64,000 nucleotides of DNA from Phreatobacter stygius (GCF_005144885.1 NZ_CP039690.1:2679001-2743000); one strand, 5' to 3'; numbered from the stretch's first letter, positions 18,006-28,475 are shown. Numbers and translations: made by a program. Notes: generated from the sequence alone by a model not told the origin.

Positions 18006-18122
18006 CCCCAAGCACCGCTCAGTTTTGGGTTTCGGGGCAAGAGTTCGTCAATGGGTTTCCGCTAAGACAACCAGCCTTGACGGCCGGCCGATTATGCGTG
18101 CCCGGGTCAGGAGACGAAGGGC

Positions 18123-18710
18123 ATGTCCGTTTTGCGTCCGGGTGGCTGCATGACTTGGTTGTCTTTGCGATCGTTGCGCGGCGGCTTGACGCCGGTGCGG
18201 ATCGTCCGCCGTTTCAAGCGCGATGCCGATGGTGTGACGGCGGTCGAGTTCGGCCTCGTTGCTTTGCCGTTCTTTACGCTGCTTTTTGGTATCATCGAGG
18301 TGGCGCTGGCCTTTTTTGCCAGCCAGATCCTGGAAACGGCCACCGCCGATGCGGCGCGCCTGGTCCTGACCGGGCAGGCCCAGGCCGCCAATTTCAACAA
18401 GGCGGCGTTCCAGCAGGCGGTCTGCGACAAAGCCAGAGTCATGTTGAGCTGTTCCGGTATCGCCGTCGACGTGAAGACCGTCGCCAATTTCGGCAATGCC
18501 GATACGTCGGGTCCGGCGCGGACGAGTTCGGGCGCGGTGAACTATTCCAGCATGGGCTACAATCAGGGCAATGGCGGCGACATCGTCGTCGTCAAGGTGG
18601 TCTATGAATGGCCGATCATGATGCCGACCTTCGGGCTTGGCTTTGGCGATCTGCCGAATGGCAAGCGCCTGCTCAGGGCGACGGCGGTGTTCCGCAACGA
18701 ACCCTTCTAA
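18123..18710 (+). CDS. TadE-like pseudopilin
   Basis: 195 residues; GAAGG lies before the ATG. A basic leader ends in RFKRDADGVTAVEFGLVALP, with the TadE processing context (Gly then VTAVEF) near residue 38, followed by a hydrophobic helix and a periplasmic domain with two cysteines (VCDKARVMLSC). TadE proteins are minor pseudopilins processed by the same peptidase as Flp. It is 117 bases downstream of the N-domain gene in the same direction. Confidence 0.87.
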   Translation: MSVLRPGGCMTWLSLRSLRGGLTPVRIVRRFKRDADGVTAVEFGLVALPFFTLLFGIIEVALAFFASQILETATADAARLVLTGQAQAANFNKAAFQQAVCDKARVMLSCSGIAVDVKTVANFGNADTSGPARTSSGAVNYSSMGYNQGNGGDIVVVKVVYEWPIMMPTFGLGFGDLPNGKRLLRATAVFRNEPF

Positions 18711-18765
18711 CCCTTCCCGACGCGGGCGCCCTCGCCGTGCACGTCCTCATGAAGGCTTTGCTGAA

Positions 18766-19422
18766 ATGATGCTCTCGATGATGTGCACTGATCTCAGGTT
18801 CCGCATTGCCTCGATCGCGACGAGGAGCGGCGACCTGCTGTCGCGCGTCCGCCGCGACAATCGGGGCGTGGCTGCGGTCGAGTTCGCCATTGTCGTGACG
18901 CTGATGGTCCCGCTGCTTTTCATGGCCTTCGAAACGACGCAGGCCTTGCAGGCGAACCGCAAGGTATCGGTCGCCACCCGCGCGCTGGCCGATCTGGCGT
19001 CTCAGACCTCGGTCATCGCCAATGCCGACATGACCAATATCCTGAATGCCACCGCCGGCGTCATGGCGCCGTTTCCGACCAGCAAGACCGCCGCGGTCGT
19101 GACCGGCATCAAGATCGACGACAAGGGCAAGGCAACTGCCGCCTGGAGCGATGTCTGCAACAAGGTCGGTGCCCTGACCGATTCAGCGGGCAATTCCGTC
19201 GGCCAGCGCCACGCGGTCGGTAGCGTCATGGTCGTGCCGCCACAGCTCATGCCGCCTCTTGGCACCACCGGCTTCCTTGTCTTGGCCGAGGTCTTCCACA
19301 AATACGTTCCCATCGCGGGTTGGGAGCTCACCGGCGGCATCGTGCTGTCGGATCGGCTCTATGCCACGCCGCGCATCGGCACCTCGGTCACCCGCAGCGG
19401 CACGAACGCCCCCTGTGCCTGA
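18766..19422 (+). CDS. TadE/TadG-like pseudopilin
   Basis: 218 residues. Leader with RVRRDNRGVAAVEFAIVVTL (processing site near residue 36), a hydrophobic helix to about residue 55 and a periplasmic domain with conserved-looking ATRALADLASQTS and PIAGWELTGGIVLSDRLYATPR. It lacks the long von Willebrand-type extension of full TadG. The gene is 55 bases after the first TadE gene. Its TGA stop directly abuts the stop of the convergent flavoprotein gene. Confidence 0.83.
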   Translation: MMLSMMCTDLRFRIASIATRSGDLLSRVRRDNRGVAAVEFAIVVTLMVPLLFMAFETTQALQANRKVSVATRALADLASQTSVIANADMTNILNATAGVMAPFPTSKTAAVVTGIKIDDKGKATAAWSDVCNKVGALTDSAGNSVGQRHAVGSVMVVPPQLMPPLGTTGFLVLAEVFHKYVPIAGWELTGGIVLSDRLYATPRIGTSVTRSGTNAPCA

Positions 19423-20667
19423 TCACCAGACGATTGGGCTTTCGTCTTCCAGCGTGACACCGAGCCGCCGTGCTATGCCGCGGGCCGCGACGACGGCGGT
19501 GGCGAAAGTCGCCTGCAGCAGGTAGCCGCCGGTCGGCGCCTCCCAGTCGAGCATTTCACCGGCGACGAAGACGCCGGGCAGGGCGGCGAGTTCGCCTTCG
19601 GCGCTGACGGCATCGCGGCTGACGCCGCCGGCGGTGGAAATCGCCCGTTCGATCGGTCGCACCGCCTGAATGTCGATGACGGCCGCCTTGATCAGAGCGG
19701 CAAGGCGCGCCGGATCGCGTGGCAGCGGACCAGCCACGGCTTCGTGCAGGACGCCGATGGCCTGGGGCGTCAATCCCAAGCGCTTCTTCAGCCTGCTCGA
19801 CAGCGAATCCTTGGTGCGCGCGCCGGCGATCCGGGCGGCGATCGTGCCCTGGGCCAGATCCGGCTTCAGATCGATGGCAAGCCGGGCCTTGCCGTCGGCG
19901 AGCGCTGCGCGGATCGGCGCGGAGAGGGCATAGACCACGCCACCCTCCAGCCCAGCCGCCGTGATGACGGCCTCGCCCTCGGCTTGCCGGTCCCCGACGG
20001 TGATCGCAATGCGCTTCAGCGGCTGGCCGGCAAAGCGCGCGGCAAATTCGGGGGACCAGTCGATCTCGATCCCCATATTGGCCGGCTCGAGCGGTGTGAT
20101 GGCAACACCCCTCGCCGCAAGCAGCCCGACCCAGGCACCATCCGAACCCATGCGCGGCCAACTGGCTCCGCCAAGCGCCAACAGGACCGCCTTGGCCTTG
20201 ACGGTTTCGCCGCCGTCGGGGCCGTCGAACAGCAAGGCGCCGGCCGGGCCGAAACCGGTGAAACGGCGGCGGGTGGCCAGGGTGACGCCCTTGGCCTCGA
20301 GCCGGGCCAGCCAGGCGCGCGCCAGCGGCGACGCCTTGAAGCTTTCGGGAAACACCCGGCCGCTCGATCCGACAAAGGTTTTCTGGCCGAGCCCCTCGGC
20401 CCAGGCCCTGAGCGCTGCCGGCGGAAAGGCGTCCAGCCCGGGCCGGAGCCATGGCCCGGCGGCGCCATAGCGAGCCAGAAAGGCCGCCCGCGGCTCCGAA
20501 TGGGTCAGATTGAGGCCGCCTCGTCCGGCCAGCAGAAATTTTCGCGCCGGCGAGGCCAGGCGCTCGAAGATCGTGACCTCGAGCCCGGCCTCGGCAAGTT
20601 TTTCCGCGGCAAACAGCCCGGCCGGCCCGGCGCCGACAATCGCGACCTGGCAGGACCGGCGGCTCAT
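19423..20667 (-). CDS. FAD-dependent flavoprotein (HI0933/BaiN-like family)
   Basis: 414 residues. The N-terminus carries a dinucleotide-binding fold ([20 protein letters not shown]) and the family motif [16 protein letters not shown]. Further marks are [14 protein letters not shown] in the middle and the C-terminal FAD-contact stretch [20 protein letters not shown]. The precise reaction is unknown for most members. The start at ATG 20667 begins directly at the nucleotide-binding strand. It is divergent from glpK with a 148-bp spacer. Confidence 0.87.
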   Translation of the reverse strand: MSRRSCQVAIVGAGPAGLFAAEKLAEAGLEVTIFERLASPARKFLLAGRGGLNLTHSEPRAAFLARYGAAGPWLRPGLDAFPPAALRAWAEGLGQKTFVGSSGRVFPESFKASPLARAWLARLEAKGVTLATRRRFTGFGPAGALLFDGPDGGETVKAKAVLLALGGASWPRMGSDGAWVGLLAARGVAITPLEPANMGIEIDWSPEFAARFAGQPLKRIAITVGDRQAEGEAVITAAGLEGGVVYALSAPIRAALADGKARLAIDLKPDLAQGTIAARIAGARTKDSLSSRLKKRLGLTPQAIGVLHEAVAGPLPRDPARLAALIKAAVIDIQAVRPIERAISTAGGVSRDAVSAEGELAALPGVFVAGEMLDWEAPTGGYLLQATFATAVVAARGIARRLGVTLEDESPIVW

Positions 20668-20815
20668 GGCTTCAACCCGCGATCGATCATGCCTGGCCCC
20701 ACCGCCGCACCATAGATTGACGTCGTCTGCCGCCTTTCGCCTTCCGCCGCAAGCGGTTCCGGTGCCAGGATGGCGGACAACCGCGTCAAGCGGACGAGCA
20801 GGGAAGGAGAGATCC

Positions 20816-22312
20816 ATGGCGCCGGTCGTCATTGCCATCGACCAGGGAACCACGTCGTCACGGGCCATCGTGTTCGGCCCGGACCTGTCGATCCGCGCCG
20901 TCGCGCAGCAGGAATTCACCCAACACTATCCTGCCTCCGGCTGGGTCGAGCACGATCTCGAAGAGATCTGGGCGAGCGTGGTCGAAACCACCCGGACGGC
21001 CATGGCCAGGGCTGGCGTGGAAGCCGGCGACGTCGCCGGGCTCGGCATCACCAACCAGCGCGAGACCACGGTCATCTGGGAGCGCGCCACCGGCAAGCCG
21101 ATCCACCGGGCGATCGTCTGGCAGGATCGGCGCACCGCTGCCGAATGCGCGCGGCTGAAAGCCGAGGGCCATGAGGCGCTGGTCGCGGCCCGCTCGGGCT
21201 TGCTGCTCGACCCTTATTTTTCCGGCACCAAGATCGCCTGGATCCTCGACCATGTCGAAGGCGCGCGCGAGCGGGCGGCCCGTGGCGAACTGGCCTTCGG
21301 AACCATCGACAGCTTCCTGCTGTGGCGGCTCACCGGCGGCAAGGTCCACGCGACCGATGCGACCAATGCGTCGCGCACCATGCTGTTCGACATCCATCAG
21401 GGCGACTGGAACCCGGATCTCATGCATCTGATCCGGGTGCCGCGTCCGCTGATGCCGGAGGTAAGGGATTGCGCCGCCGACTACGGCGTCACCGAGGCCG
21501 GATTGTTCGGCGGGCCGATCGCGATCGGCGGCATTGCCGGCGATCAGCAGGCCGCGACCGTCGGGCAAGCCTGTTTTTCGCCGGGAATGATGAAATCGAC
21601 CTATGGCACCGGCTGTTTCGCGCTGCTGAACACCGGCGCCGAGGCAGTGGCCTCGCGCTCGAAACTGCTCACCACCATTGCCTATCAGCTCAACGGCAAG
21701 CGCGCCTACGCTCTCGAAGGGTCGATCTTCGTCGCCGGCGCTGCGGTCCAATGGCTGCGCGACGGTCTCGGCATCATCAAGGCCGCCGGCGAGACCGGGG
21801 CTTTGGCGGAAGCCGCCGATCCGCAGCAGGACGTGGTGCTGGTGCCCGCCTTTGTCGGGCTCGGAGCGCCCTATTGGGACGCCGAATGCCGCGGCGCGAT
21901 CTTCGGCCTGACGCGCGCGACCGGCCCGCGCGAAATGGCGCGCGCCGCGCTCGAAAGCGTGTGTTTTCAAACCGCCGATCTCTTGTCGGCCATGCGCGCC
22001 GATTGGCCCGGCGCCGGCAGCGCCGGCACGGTGCTGCGTGTCGACGGTGGCATGGTCGCCTCCGACTGGACCATGCAGCGCCTTGCCGATCTGCTCGATG
22101 CGCCGGTCGACCGGCCGAAGGTGCTGGAGACGACCGCGCTGGGGGCTGCCTATCTCGCCGGCCTTGCCCGTGGCGTCTATCCGGAGCCTGAGGAATTTGC
22201 CCGCGGCTGGCGGCTGGAGCAGCGTTTCATGCCGGCCATGGACGAAACGACCCGCGGCGCGAAACTGGTGCGCTGGCGGGATGCGGTGTCGCGCACGCTG
22301 TCGCGTGGGTAG
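20816..22312 (+). CDS. glpK: Glycerol kinase
   Basis: 498 residues, close to E. coli GlpK (502). It phosphorylates glycerol to sn-glycerol 3-phosphate. Motifs: [13 protein letters not shown] at the N-terminus, [41 protein letters not shown] and STYGTGCF, covering the glycerol and ATP sites of the FGGY fold. The strong AAGGAG 5 bases before the ATG at 20816 decides the start. No glpF or glpD is next to it; the convergent neighbour is a regulator. Confidence 0.95.
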   Translation: MAPVVIAIDQGTTSSRAIVFGPDLSIRAVAQQEFTQHYPASGWVEHDLEEIWASVVETTRTAMARAGVEAGDVAGLGITNQRETTVIWERATGKPIHRAIVWQDRRTAAECARLKAEGHEALVAARSGLLLDPYFSGTKIAWILDHVEGARERAARGELAFGTIDSFLLWRLTGGKVHATDATNASRTMLFDIHQGDWNPDLMHLIRVPRPLMPEVRDCAADYGVTEAGLFGGPIAIGGIAGDQQAATVGQACFSPGMMKSTYGTGCFALLNTGAEAVASRSKLLTTIAYQLNGKRAYALEGSIFVAGAAVQWLRDGLGIIKAAGETGALAEAADPQQDVVLVPAFVGLGAPYWDAECRGAIFGLTRATGPREMARAALESVCFQTADLLSAMRADWPGAGSAGTVLRVDGGMVASDWTMQRLADLLDAPVDRPKVLETTALGAAYLAGLARGVYPEPEEFARGWRLEQRFMPAMDETTRGAKLVRWRDAVSRTLSRG

Positions 22313-22344
22313 ACCAAACGGTCAGGAATCGGGCCAGCGCCGTT

Positions 22345-23772
22345 TCAGCTCAGGTCGAAGGGCACGACCTTGCGGCTGTCCGACGGCACGCGGATTTCCC
22401 GGTCCACCGGCGGCACGGCGCGCTGGTGGCAGGAACCGCGCTCGCAGATGCGGCAGGACACGCCGATCTTGGCGACATTGGCTTCCGCCTTCAGGTCGAT
22501 GCCTTCGGAATAGATGATGTCGCCGGCATAAGAGAGCTCGCAGCCGAGCCCGAAGGCGTAACGCCGGACCGGCGCGCGCCAATGCGCCGCGCCCTTGGTC
22601 ACCGCGCGGGCGAGCGACAGATAACGCACGCCATCGGGCATTTCGGCAACCTGCACAAAGGTCCGGCCGGTCTGTTCGAAGGCCTCGTGGACGTTCCACA
22701 AGGGGCAGGCGCCGCCGAAACGGGCGAACTGGAAGCGTGTCGCCGAATGGCGCTTGATGACATTGCCGGCCCGGTCGACCTTCAGGAAATAGAACGGAAT
22801 GCCCTTCTGGCCCGGCCGCTGCAGGGTGGAAAGCCGGTGGCAGACCTGTTCCAGGCTCGCCCCGAAAATGCGGCCGAGCAGATCGATATCATGGCGGGTC
22901 TCCTTGGCTGCCGCCAGGAAACGCCGATAGGGCAGCATCAGGGCGCCGGCGAAATAATTGGCCAGCGCCACGCGCGCAATATCGCTGGCGGCGCGCGACC
23001 GGAACCGGCCGCCTTCGGCAAGGGCCGCCAGCGTGTCGGCCTGCTCCAGTCGGGCGATGCGATTGGCCAGCAGGAAGATGCGGGTCGCCGGATCGAGCGC
23101 GCCGTCGAGCACCACCAGTTTGGGGCCGGCCTCATAGCGCTCCATCAGGTCGTCGCCGAGATTGGCGGTGGCATCGACCGTGACGCCATGGCGGCTCGCC
23201 AGATAACCCGTCAGCACCTGCAGCCGATCGCTCGCCGCCGCCAGTCCGAGGCGCTCGGCAAGGTCTTCGGCAGCCCGGTCGAGATCGTCGACATAATTGT
23301 CGACATAGTGGAAATAGTCGCGAACCTCTTCATAAGGCAGCAGCGCCGCCTCGCCCTCTTCGCCCGTTGGCGGCAAGAGCGGCGCATCGCCGGCGGCCTG
23401 CAGCCTCTCGCGCAGCCGCCGCGCGGTCTGATGCATGCGCAGGAAAGCCCTGGCAAAGGCCGGACTGTCGGAGGCGACCCGCTTCAGGTCCTGCAAACCC
23501 GGCGCGCTTTCCGCGAGCATCGGGTCGGCCGCCGCCTCGCGCAGGTCGGTGACCAGGCGGTCGGTGTCGTCGACCGCGAATGTCGCGAGATCGACGCCGA
23601 AGGTCTGCCCGAGCGCGACCAGAACGCTGGCGGTCACCGGCCGCTGATTGTTCTCGATCTGATTGAGATAGCTCACGGAAAGACCGAGGCGCTGGGCGAA
23701 GGCGGTCTGGGTCAGACGGGTGCCCTCGCGCAAACGGCGGAGCGCGGGACCAACAAAAATCTTGCGGGACAT
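22345..23772 (-). CDS. XRE-family regulator of the short-chain acyl-CoA type (IrrE/DUF955 plus DUF2083 domains)
   Basis: 475 residues. Residues 8-62 are an XRE helix-turn-helix (LRRLREGTRLTQTAFAQRLG, YLNQIENNQRPVTASVL). The middle (about 150-310) resembles an ImmA/IrrE domain, but the zinc-binding HExxH is not evident. The C-terminus has a cysteine cluster (CRICERGSCHQRAVPP). Relatives such as RamB, PrpR and ScfR sense acyl-CoA and control acetate, propionate or isocitrate lyase genes. A TTTCGCA repeat region upstream may be its own operator. Target genes cannot be named from this window. Confidence 0.85.
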   Translation of the reverse strand: MSRKIFVGPALRRLREGTRLTQTAFAQRLGLSVSYLNQIENNQRPVTASVLVALGQTFGVDLATFAVDDTDRLVTDLREAAADPMLAESAPGLQDLKRVASDSPAFARAFLRMHQTARRLRERLQAAGDAPLLPPTGEEGEAALLPYEEVRDYFHYVDNYVDDLDRAAEDLAERLGLAAASDRLQVLTGYLASRHGVTVDATANLGDDLMERYEAGPKLVVLDGALDPATRIFLLANRIARLEQADTLAALAEGGRFRSRAASDIARVALANYFAGALMLPYRRFLAAAKETRHDIDLLGRIFGASLEQVCHRLSTLQRPGQKGIPFYFLKVDRAGNVIKRHSATRFQFARFGGACPLWNVHEAFEQTGRTFVQVAEMPDGVRYLSLARAVTKGAAHWRAPVRRYAFGLGCELSYAGDIIYSEGIDLKAEANVAKIGVSCRICERGSCHQRAVPPVDREIRVPSDSRKVVPFDLS

Positions 23773-23845
23773 GGCGCGCCTCCTGGACCGTGATACCGCC
23801 TGACCGTTCGGCCTAGATCGAAGCACATCGGCCGAAGGATAGAAA

Positions 23846-23883
23846 TGCAAAAATTTCGCAATGTTGCAGCATGATCTTTCGCA
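23846..23883. promoter_or_regulatory. Repeated TTTCGCA motifs in the divergent spacer (candidate operator)
   Basis: TGCAAAAATTTCGCA at 23846-23860 is an imperfect palindrome (TGCRAAA on both strands around a central A). TTTCGCA recurs at 23877-23883, starting 23 bases after the first copy. The 184-bp spacer separates the acyl-CoA-type regulator from the LuxR gene. RamB/PrpR proteins are reported to bind TGCAAA-like sequences, so autoregulation is a reasonable inference. Confidence 0.45.
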
Positions 23884-23956
23884 TTTTGATGCCGTGGGGG
23901 GCGGTGCTAGCTTTTGTCTCACGTGCTCACCGCCAATCCGACACGAGGGATTTCAC

Positions 23957-24619
23957 ATGACGAACCTCGCTCAGTCCGCGCCTCGCGACACGCTCACCTT
24001 CGCTGTGCATCATCCCTTTCCGATCGTCGCCGAGACGCTCGACGCGCTGGTGCGCGCCAATCAGCCGGGCGCGACCGCGGTCGATTATGCCAAGGCCGAC
24101 CTGGTGATCGCGACGCTGGAAACGCTCAACGGCCTGGAGCTGACCCCCGGCACGCGCGTCGCGGTACTGGTCGATCATGCCGACCGTCGTCCGGTCCAGG
24201 ATGCGCGCGGCCGCGGCGCGATCGCCGCCTTGCCGCTCGATCTGCCCGCCGATCATCTGCGCGCAGCGCTCGGCGCGGTGCTCGCCGGCCGCAACTGGTG
24301 GCCGGTGGTCGCCAATGTCGACCCGGAAGGCCAGGCGCCGGCGTCGCGCCGGCTCGACGCCCTGTCCGGCCAGCAGTTCAAGGTGCTGGACCTGATGAGC
24401 CGTGGCCGGCTCAACAAACAGATCGCTTATGATCTCGGGATTTCCGAAGGCACGGTGAAATCCCATGTCTCCTCGATCCTGCGCAAGCTCGGCGTCGAGC
24501 GGCGCACCCAGGCGATCGCAACCTTCATCACGACAGGCGATATGAGCCGTGGCATGGTCCGCACCACCATCGGGCCGGTGGCGGCCCATTTGTCGCGGGC
24601 GACACACGCGGCGCGCTAA
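23957..24619 (+). CDS. LuxR-family transcriptional regulator with degenerate receiver domain
   Basis: 220 residues; GAGGGA lies before the ATG. The C-terminal LuxR helix-turn-helix is typical (residues about 137-200: LSGQQFKVLDLMSRGRLNKQ, DLGISEGTVKSHVSSILRKL). The N-terminal 120 residues look like a receiver fold, but the phosphorylation loop reads ADLVIATLETL, with no aspartate at the usual site, so it is probably not controlled by phosphorylation. About 20 residues follow the HTH. Divergent from the acyl-CoA-type regulator. Confidence 0.82.
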   Translation: MTNLAQSAPRDTLTFAVHHPFPIVAETLDALVRANQPGATAVDYAKADLVIATLETLNGLELTPGTRVAVLVDHADRRPVQDARGRGAIAALPLDLPADHLRAALGAVLAGRNWWPVVANVDPEGQAPASRRLDALSGQQFKVLDLMSRGRLNKQIAYDLGISEGTVKSHVSSILRKLGVERRTQAIATFITTGDMSRGMVRTTIGPVAAHLSRATHAAR

Positions 24620-24748
24620 GCCGCTTTCGGCGCCTTTGTCATCGAAGCGCCGCGGCCGTCCCGCTAAAACCGGTGACGGCATGCGGCGCGACGTGCTGAA
24701 CTGCCGGGCGCGCGTGGGCCGCCGGTGGTTCGACAGAAGGAGGCGTGG

Positions 24749-25039
24749 ATGAAGCGGAAGGTCAGGCGGGCGATCGTCGCAGCGGCGGTATTGATCTGTT
24801 CAGCCGCGCCAGTCGTGGCGCAGGACTATCGCGGATGGTCGTGTCGCGATCTGTGGGTCGAGCGCAATCAGATCTACAAGGACGCGGGTTATTGCTTCAG
24901 GACGCCGCGGGCGATCTCCTATTTTGGCAATGGCGGGTGCAGCTATGACCGCCAGGCCGATGTGCCGCTGTCGCAGACCCAGCGCCGGATCATCGCCGAC
25001 GTCACCAGGGCGGAGCGCTATATGGGGTGCGTGGACTAA
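24749..25039 (+). CDS. Small secreted YARHG-domain protein
   Basis: 96 residues. Clear signal peptide (AIVAAAVLICSAAPVVAQ, cleavage after VVAQ), then a cysteine-containing domain: SCRDLWVERNQIYKDAGYCF resembles the YARHG domain, a short extracellular module found in many proteobacterial secreted proteins. AAGGAGG 5 bases before the ATG gives a confident start. The end MGCVD adds a fourth cysteine, so disulfides are likely. The M15 peptidase gene follows after 7 bases, so the two are probably cotranscribed. Confidence 0.82.
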   Translation: MKRKVRRAIVAAAVLICSAAPVVAQDYRGWSCRDLWVERNQIYKDAGYCFRTPRAISYFGNGGCSYDRQADVPLSQTQRRIIADVTRAERYMGCVD

Positions 25040-25046
25040 AGCGGCG

Positions 25047-25826
25047 ATGCCGCTGATCGACCGCAGGCTGCTGCTGACCGGGCTGGCGGCGATGCCGCTC
25101 GCCGGCGCGGCGCCGGCGGCCGCCACCGTCTCGGCCGACCGGCTGGCGAAGCTGGTCGCCAGCTATCCCGATCATCTCGCCGCCGTGGTCGACGACATCC
25201 TGGTCTGGCGCGACGGCACCAGGATGACCATCGGATCCGACCGGCCGGCGCGCGCCTTCGAAGACATGGTGCGCTCGGCGACGATTGCCGACCAATTGCG
25301 TCAGACCTATCAGCCCGGACCGCCTCAGGACCGGCCAGCGCGCGATGAAAGCCCCGGCCGCCTGCGCAACACCGCCTTTTTCGTGAAGATGTACGGAGAT
25401 TGCGCCAAGGGCGGCGTGACCCGGCTGATGCGGCCGGTCGCCTGGATGCCGAAAACCGCGTCGCAGACGATCCAGCTGACCAATGTCAACGATGTCGCGG
25501 CGCGCATGGAACGGGTCATCGATCTGCTCGACCGGCTGCCGGACCGGCTGAAGGCCTTCCTTGTGCCCTCGGCCGGCACCTATAACTGCCGGGTGGTGGC
25601 CGATACCGGCGTGCCCAGCATGCACGCCTATGGCGCGGCCATCGACATTCATGTCGGCCAATCCGACTATTGGGCCTGGGCAAGCCGGCGCGGGGAAATC
25701 GCCTACCGCAACCGGATCCCCTTCGAGATCGTCGCGATCTTCGAGGCGGAAGGCTTCATCTGGGGCGGCAAGTGGTATCATTTCGATACCATGCACTTCG
25801 AATACCGCCCGGAAATGTTCGGCTGA
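25047..25826 (+). CDS. M15-family metallopeptidase (D-alanyl-D-alanine carboxypeptidase-like), exported
   Basis: 259 residues. The N-terminus MPLIDRRLLLTGLAA followed by an Ala-rich stretch looks like a twin-arginine signal. The zinc site of M15 enzymes is present: SMHAYGAAIDIHV (His and Asp) near residue 192 and WYHFDTMHFEYRPE with the third ligand near the C-terminus. It should cleave peptide cross-links or stems of peptidoglycan in the periplasm. 7 bases after the YARHG gene. Confidence 0.85.
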   Translation: MPLIDRRLLLTGLAAMPLAGAAPAAATVSADRLAKLVASYPDHLAAVVDDILVWRDGTRMTIGSDRPARAFEDMVRSATIADQLRQTYQPGPPQDRPARDESPGRLRNTAFFVKMYGDCAKGGVTRLMRPVAWMPKTASQTIQLTNVNDVAARMERVIDLLDRLPDRLKAFLVPSAGTYNCRVVADTGVPSMHAYGAAIDIHVGQSDYWAWASRRGEIAYRNRIPFEIVAIFEAEGFIWGGKWYHFDTMHFEYRPEMFG

Positions 25827-25880
25827 AGGGCGGTTCGGAGGGCGGTGATCCCTCCGAAACCATGGCGCATCGATGAGGCC

Positions 25881-25903
25881 GCCGCCGCGATCGTTGCGGC
25901 GGC
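25881..25903. terminator. GC hairpin between convergent genes
   Basis: Arms GCCGCCGC and GCGGCGGC pair over 8 bases with a 7-base loop, between the M15 gene and the end of hslU. No T-run follows on either strand, so it is a weak terminator candidate only. Confidence 0.3.
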
Positions 25904-25931
25904 GCCGGCCTGGCGGCTCCGGCAGCCCTGG

Positions 25932-27242
25932 CTACAGGATGAACCGGCTGAGGTCGGCGTTTTTCGCGAGATCGCCCACCGTCTTCATCACATAGGCGCC
26001 ATCGATGGTCACCGTCTCGCCGGCACGATCGGGGGCGGTGAAGGAGATATCGTCCAGCACGCGCTCCATGATCGTCTGCAGCCGGCGGGCGCCGATATTC
26101 TCGACCGAGGCATTCACCGCCACCGCCAGATCGGCAATGGCGTCGATCGCATCGTCGGTCAGCACCAGGGCGATGCCTTCCGTGGCCATCATGGCGATCG
26201 ACTGCTTGACCAGGCTCGCCTCGGTCTCGGTCAGGATCCTGCGTAAATCCTCGCGTGTGAGCGCGTTGAGTTCGACGCGGATCGGCAGGCGGCCCTGCAA
26301 TTCCGGCAGTAGGTCGGACGGCTTGGCGATATGGAAGGCACCGGAGGCGATGAACAGGATGTGGTCGGATTTGACCGGCCCGTGCTTGGTCGACACTGTC
26401 GTGCCCTCGATCAGCGGCAAGAGGTCGCGCTGCACGCCCTCGCGCGACACGTCGCCGCCGACCCTTGCGCCGTCGCGGGCGCAGATCTTGTCGATCTCGT
26501 CGATGAACACGATGCCGTTGTTCTCGACCACCTTGATGGCTTCCTGCACCAGCGTGTCCTGGTCGACCAGCTTGTCGGCCTCTTCCTGCACCAGCGGCTG
26601 ATAGGCCTCCTTGACGGTGGCGCGGCGCTGTTTGGTGCGCCCGCCCATCATCTTGCCCAGCATGTCCGAAAGATTGGCAATGCCGATCTGGCCGCCGGGC
26701 ATGCCGGGAATATCCATCATCGGCAGGTTCGACGGCGTCGCCGCCACCTCGATGTCGATCTCCTTGTCGTCCATCTCGCCGTTGCGCAGCTTCTTGCGGA
26801 AGCTGTCGCGGGTGGCCGGCGAGGCGGTCGCGCCGACCAGCGCGTCGAGCACCCGCTCTTCGGCCGCGACATGCGCCTTGGCCTGGACGTCCCGCCGCTT
26901 GGTTTCCCGGACGATGGAGATGCCGACTTCGAGCAGGTCGCGGATGATCTGCTCGACGTCGCGGCCGACATAACCGACCTCGGTGAACTTGGTCGCTTCC
27001 ACCTTGAGGAAAGGCGCGTTGGCGAGCCTGGCGAGCCGGCGCGAGATCTCGGTCTTGCCGACGCCGGTCGGTCCGATCATCAGGATGTTTTTCGGCAGAA
27101 CCTCTTCGCGCAGCGTCTCGTCGAGCTGCAGCCGGCGCCAGCGATTGCGCACGGCGATCGCCACCGCGCGCTTGGCGTCATTCTGGCCGATGATGTGGCG
27201 ATCGAGCTCGGAAACAATCTCGCGGGGGGAAAAATCGGTCAT
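25932..27242 (-). CDS. hslU: ATP-dependent protease ATPase subunit HslU
   Basis: 436 residues. N-terminal HslU signature [16 protein letters not shown], Walker [16 protein letters not shown], the I-domain (about 110-230), Walker [13 protein letters not shown], sensor motifs and the HslV-contacting C-terminus ending NADLSRFIL. It unfolds substrates for the HslV peptidase. The ATG overlaps the hslV stop by 4 bases (27239-27242), so the subunits are translationally coupled. Confidence 0.97.
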   Translation of the reverse strand: MTDFSPREIVSELDRHIIGQNDAKRAVAIAVRNRWRRLQLDETLREEVLPKNILMIGPTGVGKTEISRRLARLANAPFLKVEATKFTEVGYVGRDVEQIIRDLLEVGISIVRETKRRDVQAKAHVAAEERVLDALVGATASPATRDSFRKKLRNGEMDDKEIDIEVAATPSNLPMMDIPGMPGGQIGIANLSDMLGKMMGGRTKQRRATVKEAYQPLVQEEADKLVDQDTLVQEAIKVVENNGIVFIDEIDKICARDGARVGGDVSREGVQRDLLPLIEGTTVSTKHGPVKSDHILFIASGAFHIAKPSDLLPELQGRLPIRVELNALTREDLRRILTETEASLVKQSIAMMATEGIALVLTDDAIDAIADLAVAVNASVENIGARRLQTIMERVLDDISFTAPDRAGETVTIDGAYVMKTVGDLAKNADLSRFIL

Positions 27243-27793
27243 CCAATGGTCTCGATCACCACATTGTCGTTGGTATAGACGCAGATCTCGGCGGCGATCT
27301 TCATCGCTTTGCGCACGATCGCTTCCGCGTCCAGGTCGGTATCGGCGAGCGCGCGCGCCGCCGACAAGGCATAATTGCCGCCGGAGCCGATGGCCATGAT
27401 GCCGCCTTCCGGTTCCAGCACGTCGCCGGTACCGGTGAGGATCAGCGACACGTCCTTGTCGGCAACGATCATCATCGCTTCCAGGCGGCGCAGATACCGG
27501 TCGGTGCGCCAGTCCTTGGCGAGCTCCACGGCGGCCCGCGTCAGCTGTCCCGGATATTGCTCGAGCTTGGCCTCCAGACGCTCGAACAGCGTGAAGGCAT
27601 CCGCCGTCGCGCCGGCAAAACCGGCGATGACGTCGCCCTTGGCGAGCCGGCGCACCTTCTTCGCATTGGCCTTGATCACGGTCTGGCCGAGGCTCACCTG
27701 GCCATCGCCACCGATCACCACCCGGCCGCCCTTGCGGACCGAACAGATGGTGGTGGCGTGCCAGCCGGGAAAAGCATTGTCATTGGTCGTCAT
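27239..27793 (-). CDS. hslV: ATP-dependent protease subunit HslV
   Basis: 184 residues, proteasome-beta fold. The catalytic N-terminal threonine is in [15 protein letters not shown] (Thr14 or its neighbour), preceded by a short alphaproteobacterial propeptide that must be removed. Other marks are [11 protein letters not shown] and [14 protein letters not shown]. Forms the proteolytic core with HslU, encoded immediately downstream. Confidence 0.97.
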   Translation of the reverse strand: MTTNDNAFPGWHATTICSVRKGGRVVIGGDGQVSLGQTVIKANAKKVRRLAKGDVIAGFAGATADAFTLFERLEAKLEQYPGQLTRAAVELAKDWRTDRYLRRLEAMMIVADKDVSLILTGTGDVLEPEGGIMAIGSGGNYALSAARALADTDLDAEAIVRKAMKIAAEICVYTNDNVVIETIG

Positions 27794-27852
27794 GGGAACT
27801 CCGAGGCAAGCCCGTCATTTAGGCCGAATGTGCCGCGACGCAAGCGCGGCCG

Positions 27853-28197
27853 CTAGTCGGGCTTGGTATGCAAAGCCAAGAGTTTTTTTGGCGCGGCATT
27901 GCGCCAGGCGGCGGTCAGCGCGGCCAGGACGGCGTCACGATCGGCGGCGACCAGGCTGACCGTGGTCCAGCCCTGCCGGCCCCAGGCATTGGGGATCGGT
28001 GAAAAGATCTCCGGCGCGCTCTCGACATAAACAGGTTGCTGGTCGGGCGTCAGCTTGACGTTGAAACTCGAACCATCGGGCGCCAGCGTCGCGAAGATCT
28101 TGCCCTTGGCGACCTTCACGGCGGTGCGCTCGAAATGCGGCGCGGATTCGGTCTCCGGCAGGCTCAGGGCGACAACGAGCACTTCGTCACGGGTCAT
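27853..28197 (-). CDS. MmcQ/YjbR family protein
   Basis: 114 residues from the ATG at 28197. Family features are LPETESAPHFERTAVKV, KIFATLAPDG, FNVKLTPDQQPVYV, GRQGWTTVSL and a C-terminal AWRNAAPKKL. These small proteins have a fold of the CyaY/YjbR type and are often called DNA-binding, but their role is unknown. 59 bases downstream of hslV's start and divergently placed to the his operon. Confidence 0.82.
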   Translation of the reverse strand: MTRDEVLVVALSLPETESAPHFERTAVKVAKGKIFATLAPDGSSFNVKLTPDQQPVYVESAPEIFSPIPNAWGRQGWTTVSLVAADRDAVLAALTAAWRNAAPKKLLALHTKPD

Positions 28198-28475
28198 GGC
28201 ACGCTGCTCCGACACGGGGACACCCACCCTAGCCCGAATTTCGCGGTGCGCTACGGCCTGACAAGGTTGCATTGCCGCGGCCATCCACGGCGTCGACTTG
28301 GCTCGACCGTCCAGACACCGCGCCTTTCGCCAGTCTCCTCGCGCCGGTCATCGCGCAACAGCCATGGCCGGGTCGGAAACGCGGACTGGCGCGTCCGACA
28401 ACCATCCGGGAGCGTTTGGGTTTTCACACGGGCCGCCCGCTGGTAGAAGACCCGGCAATCCGCTTGGAGATCGCT

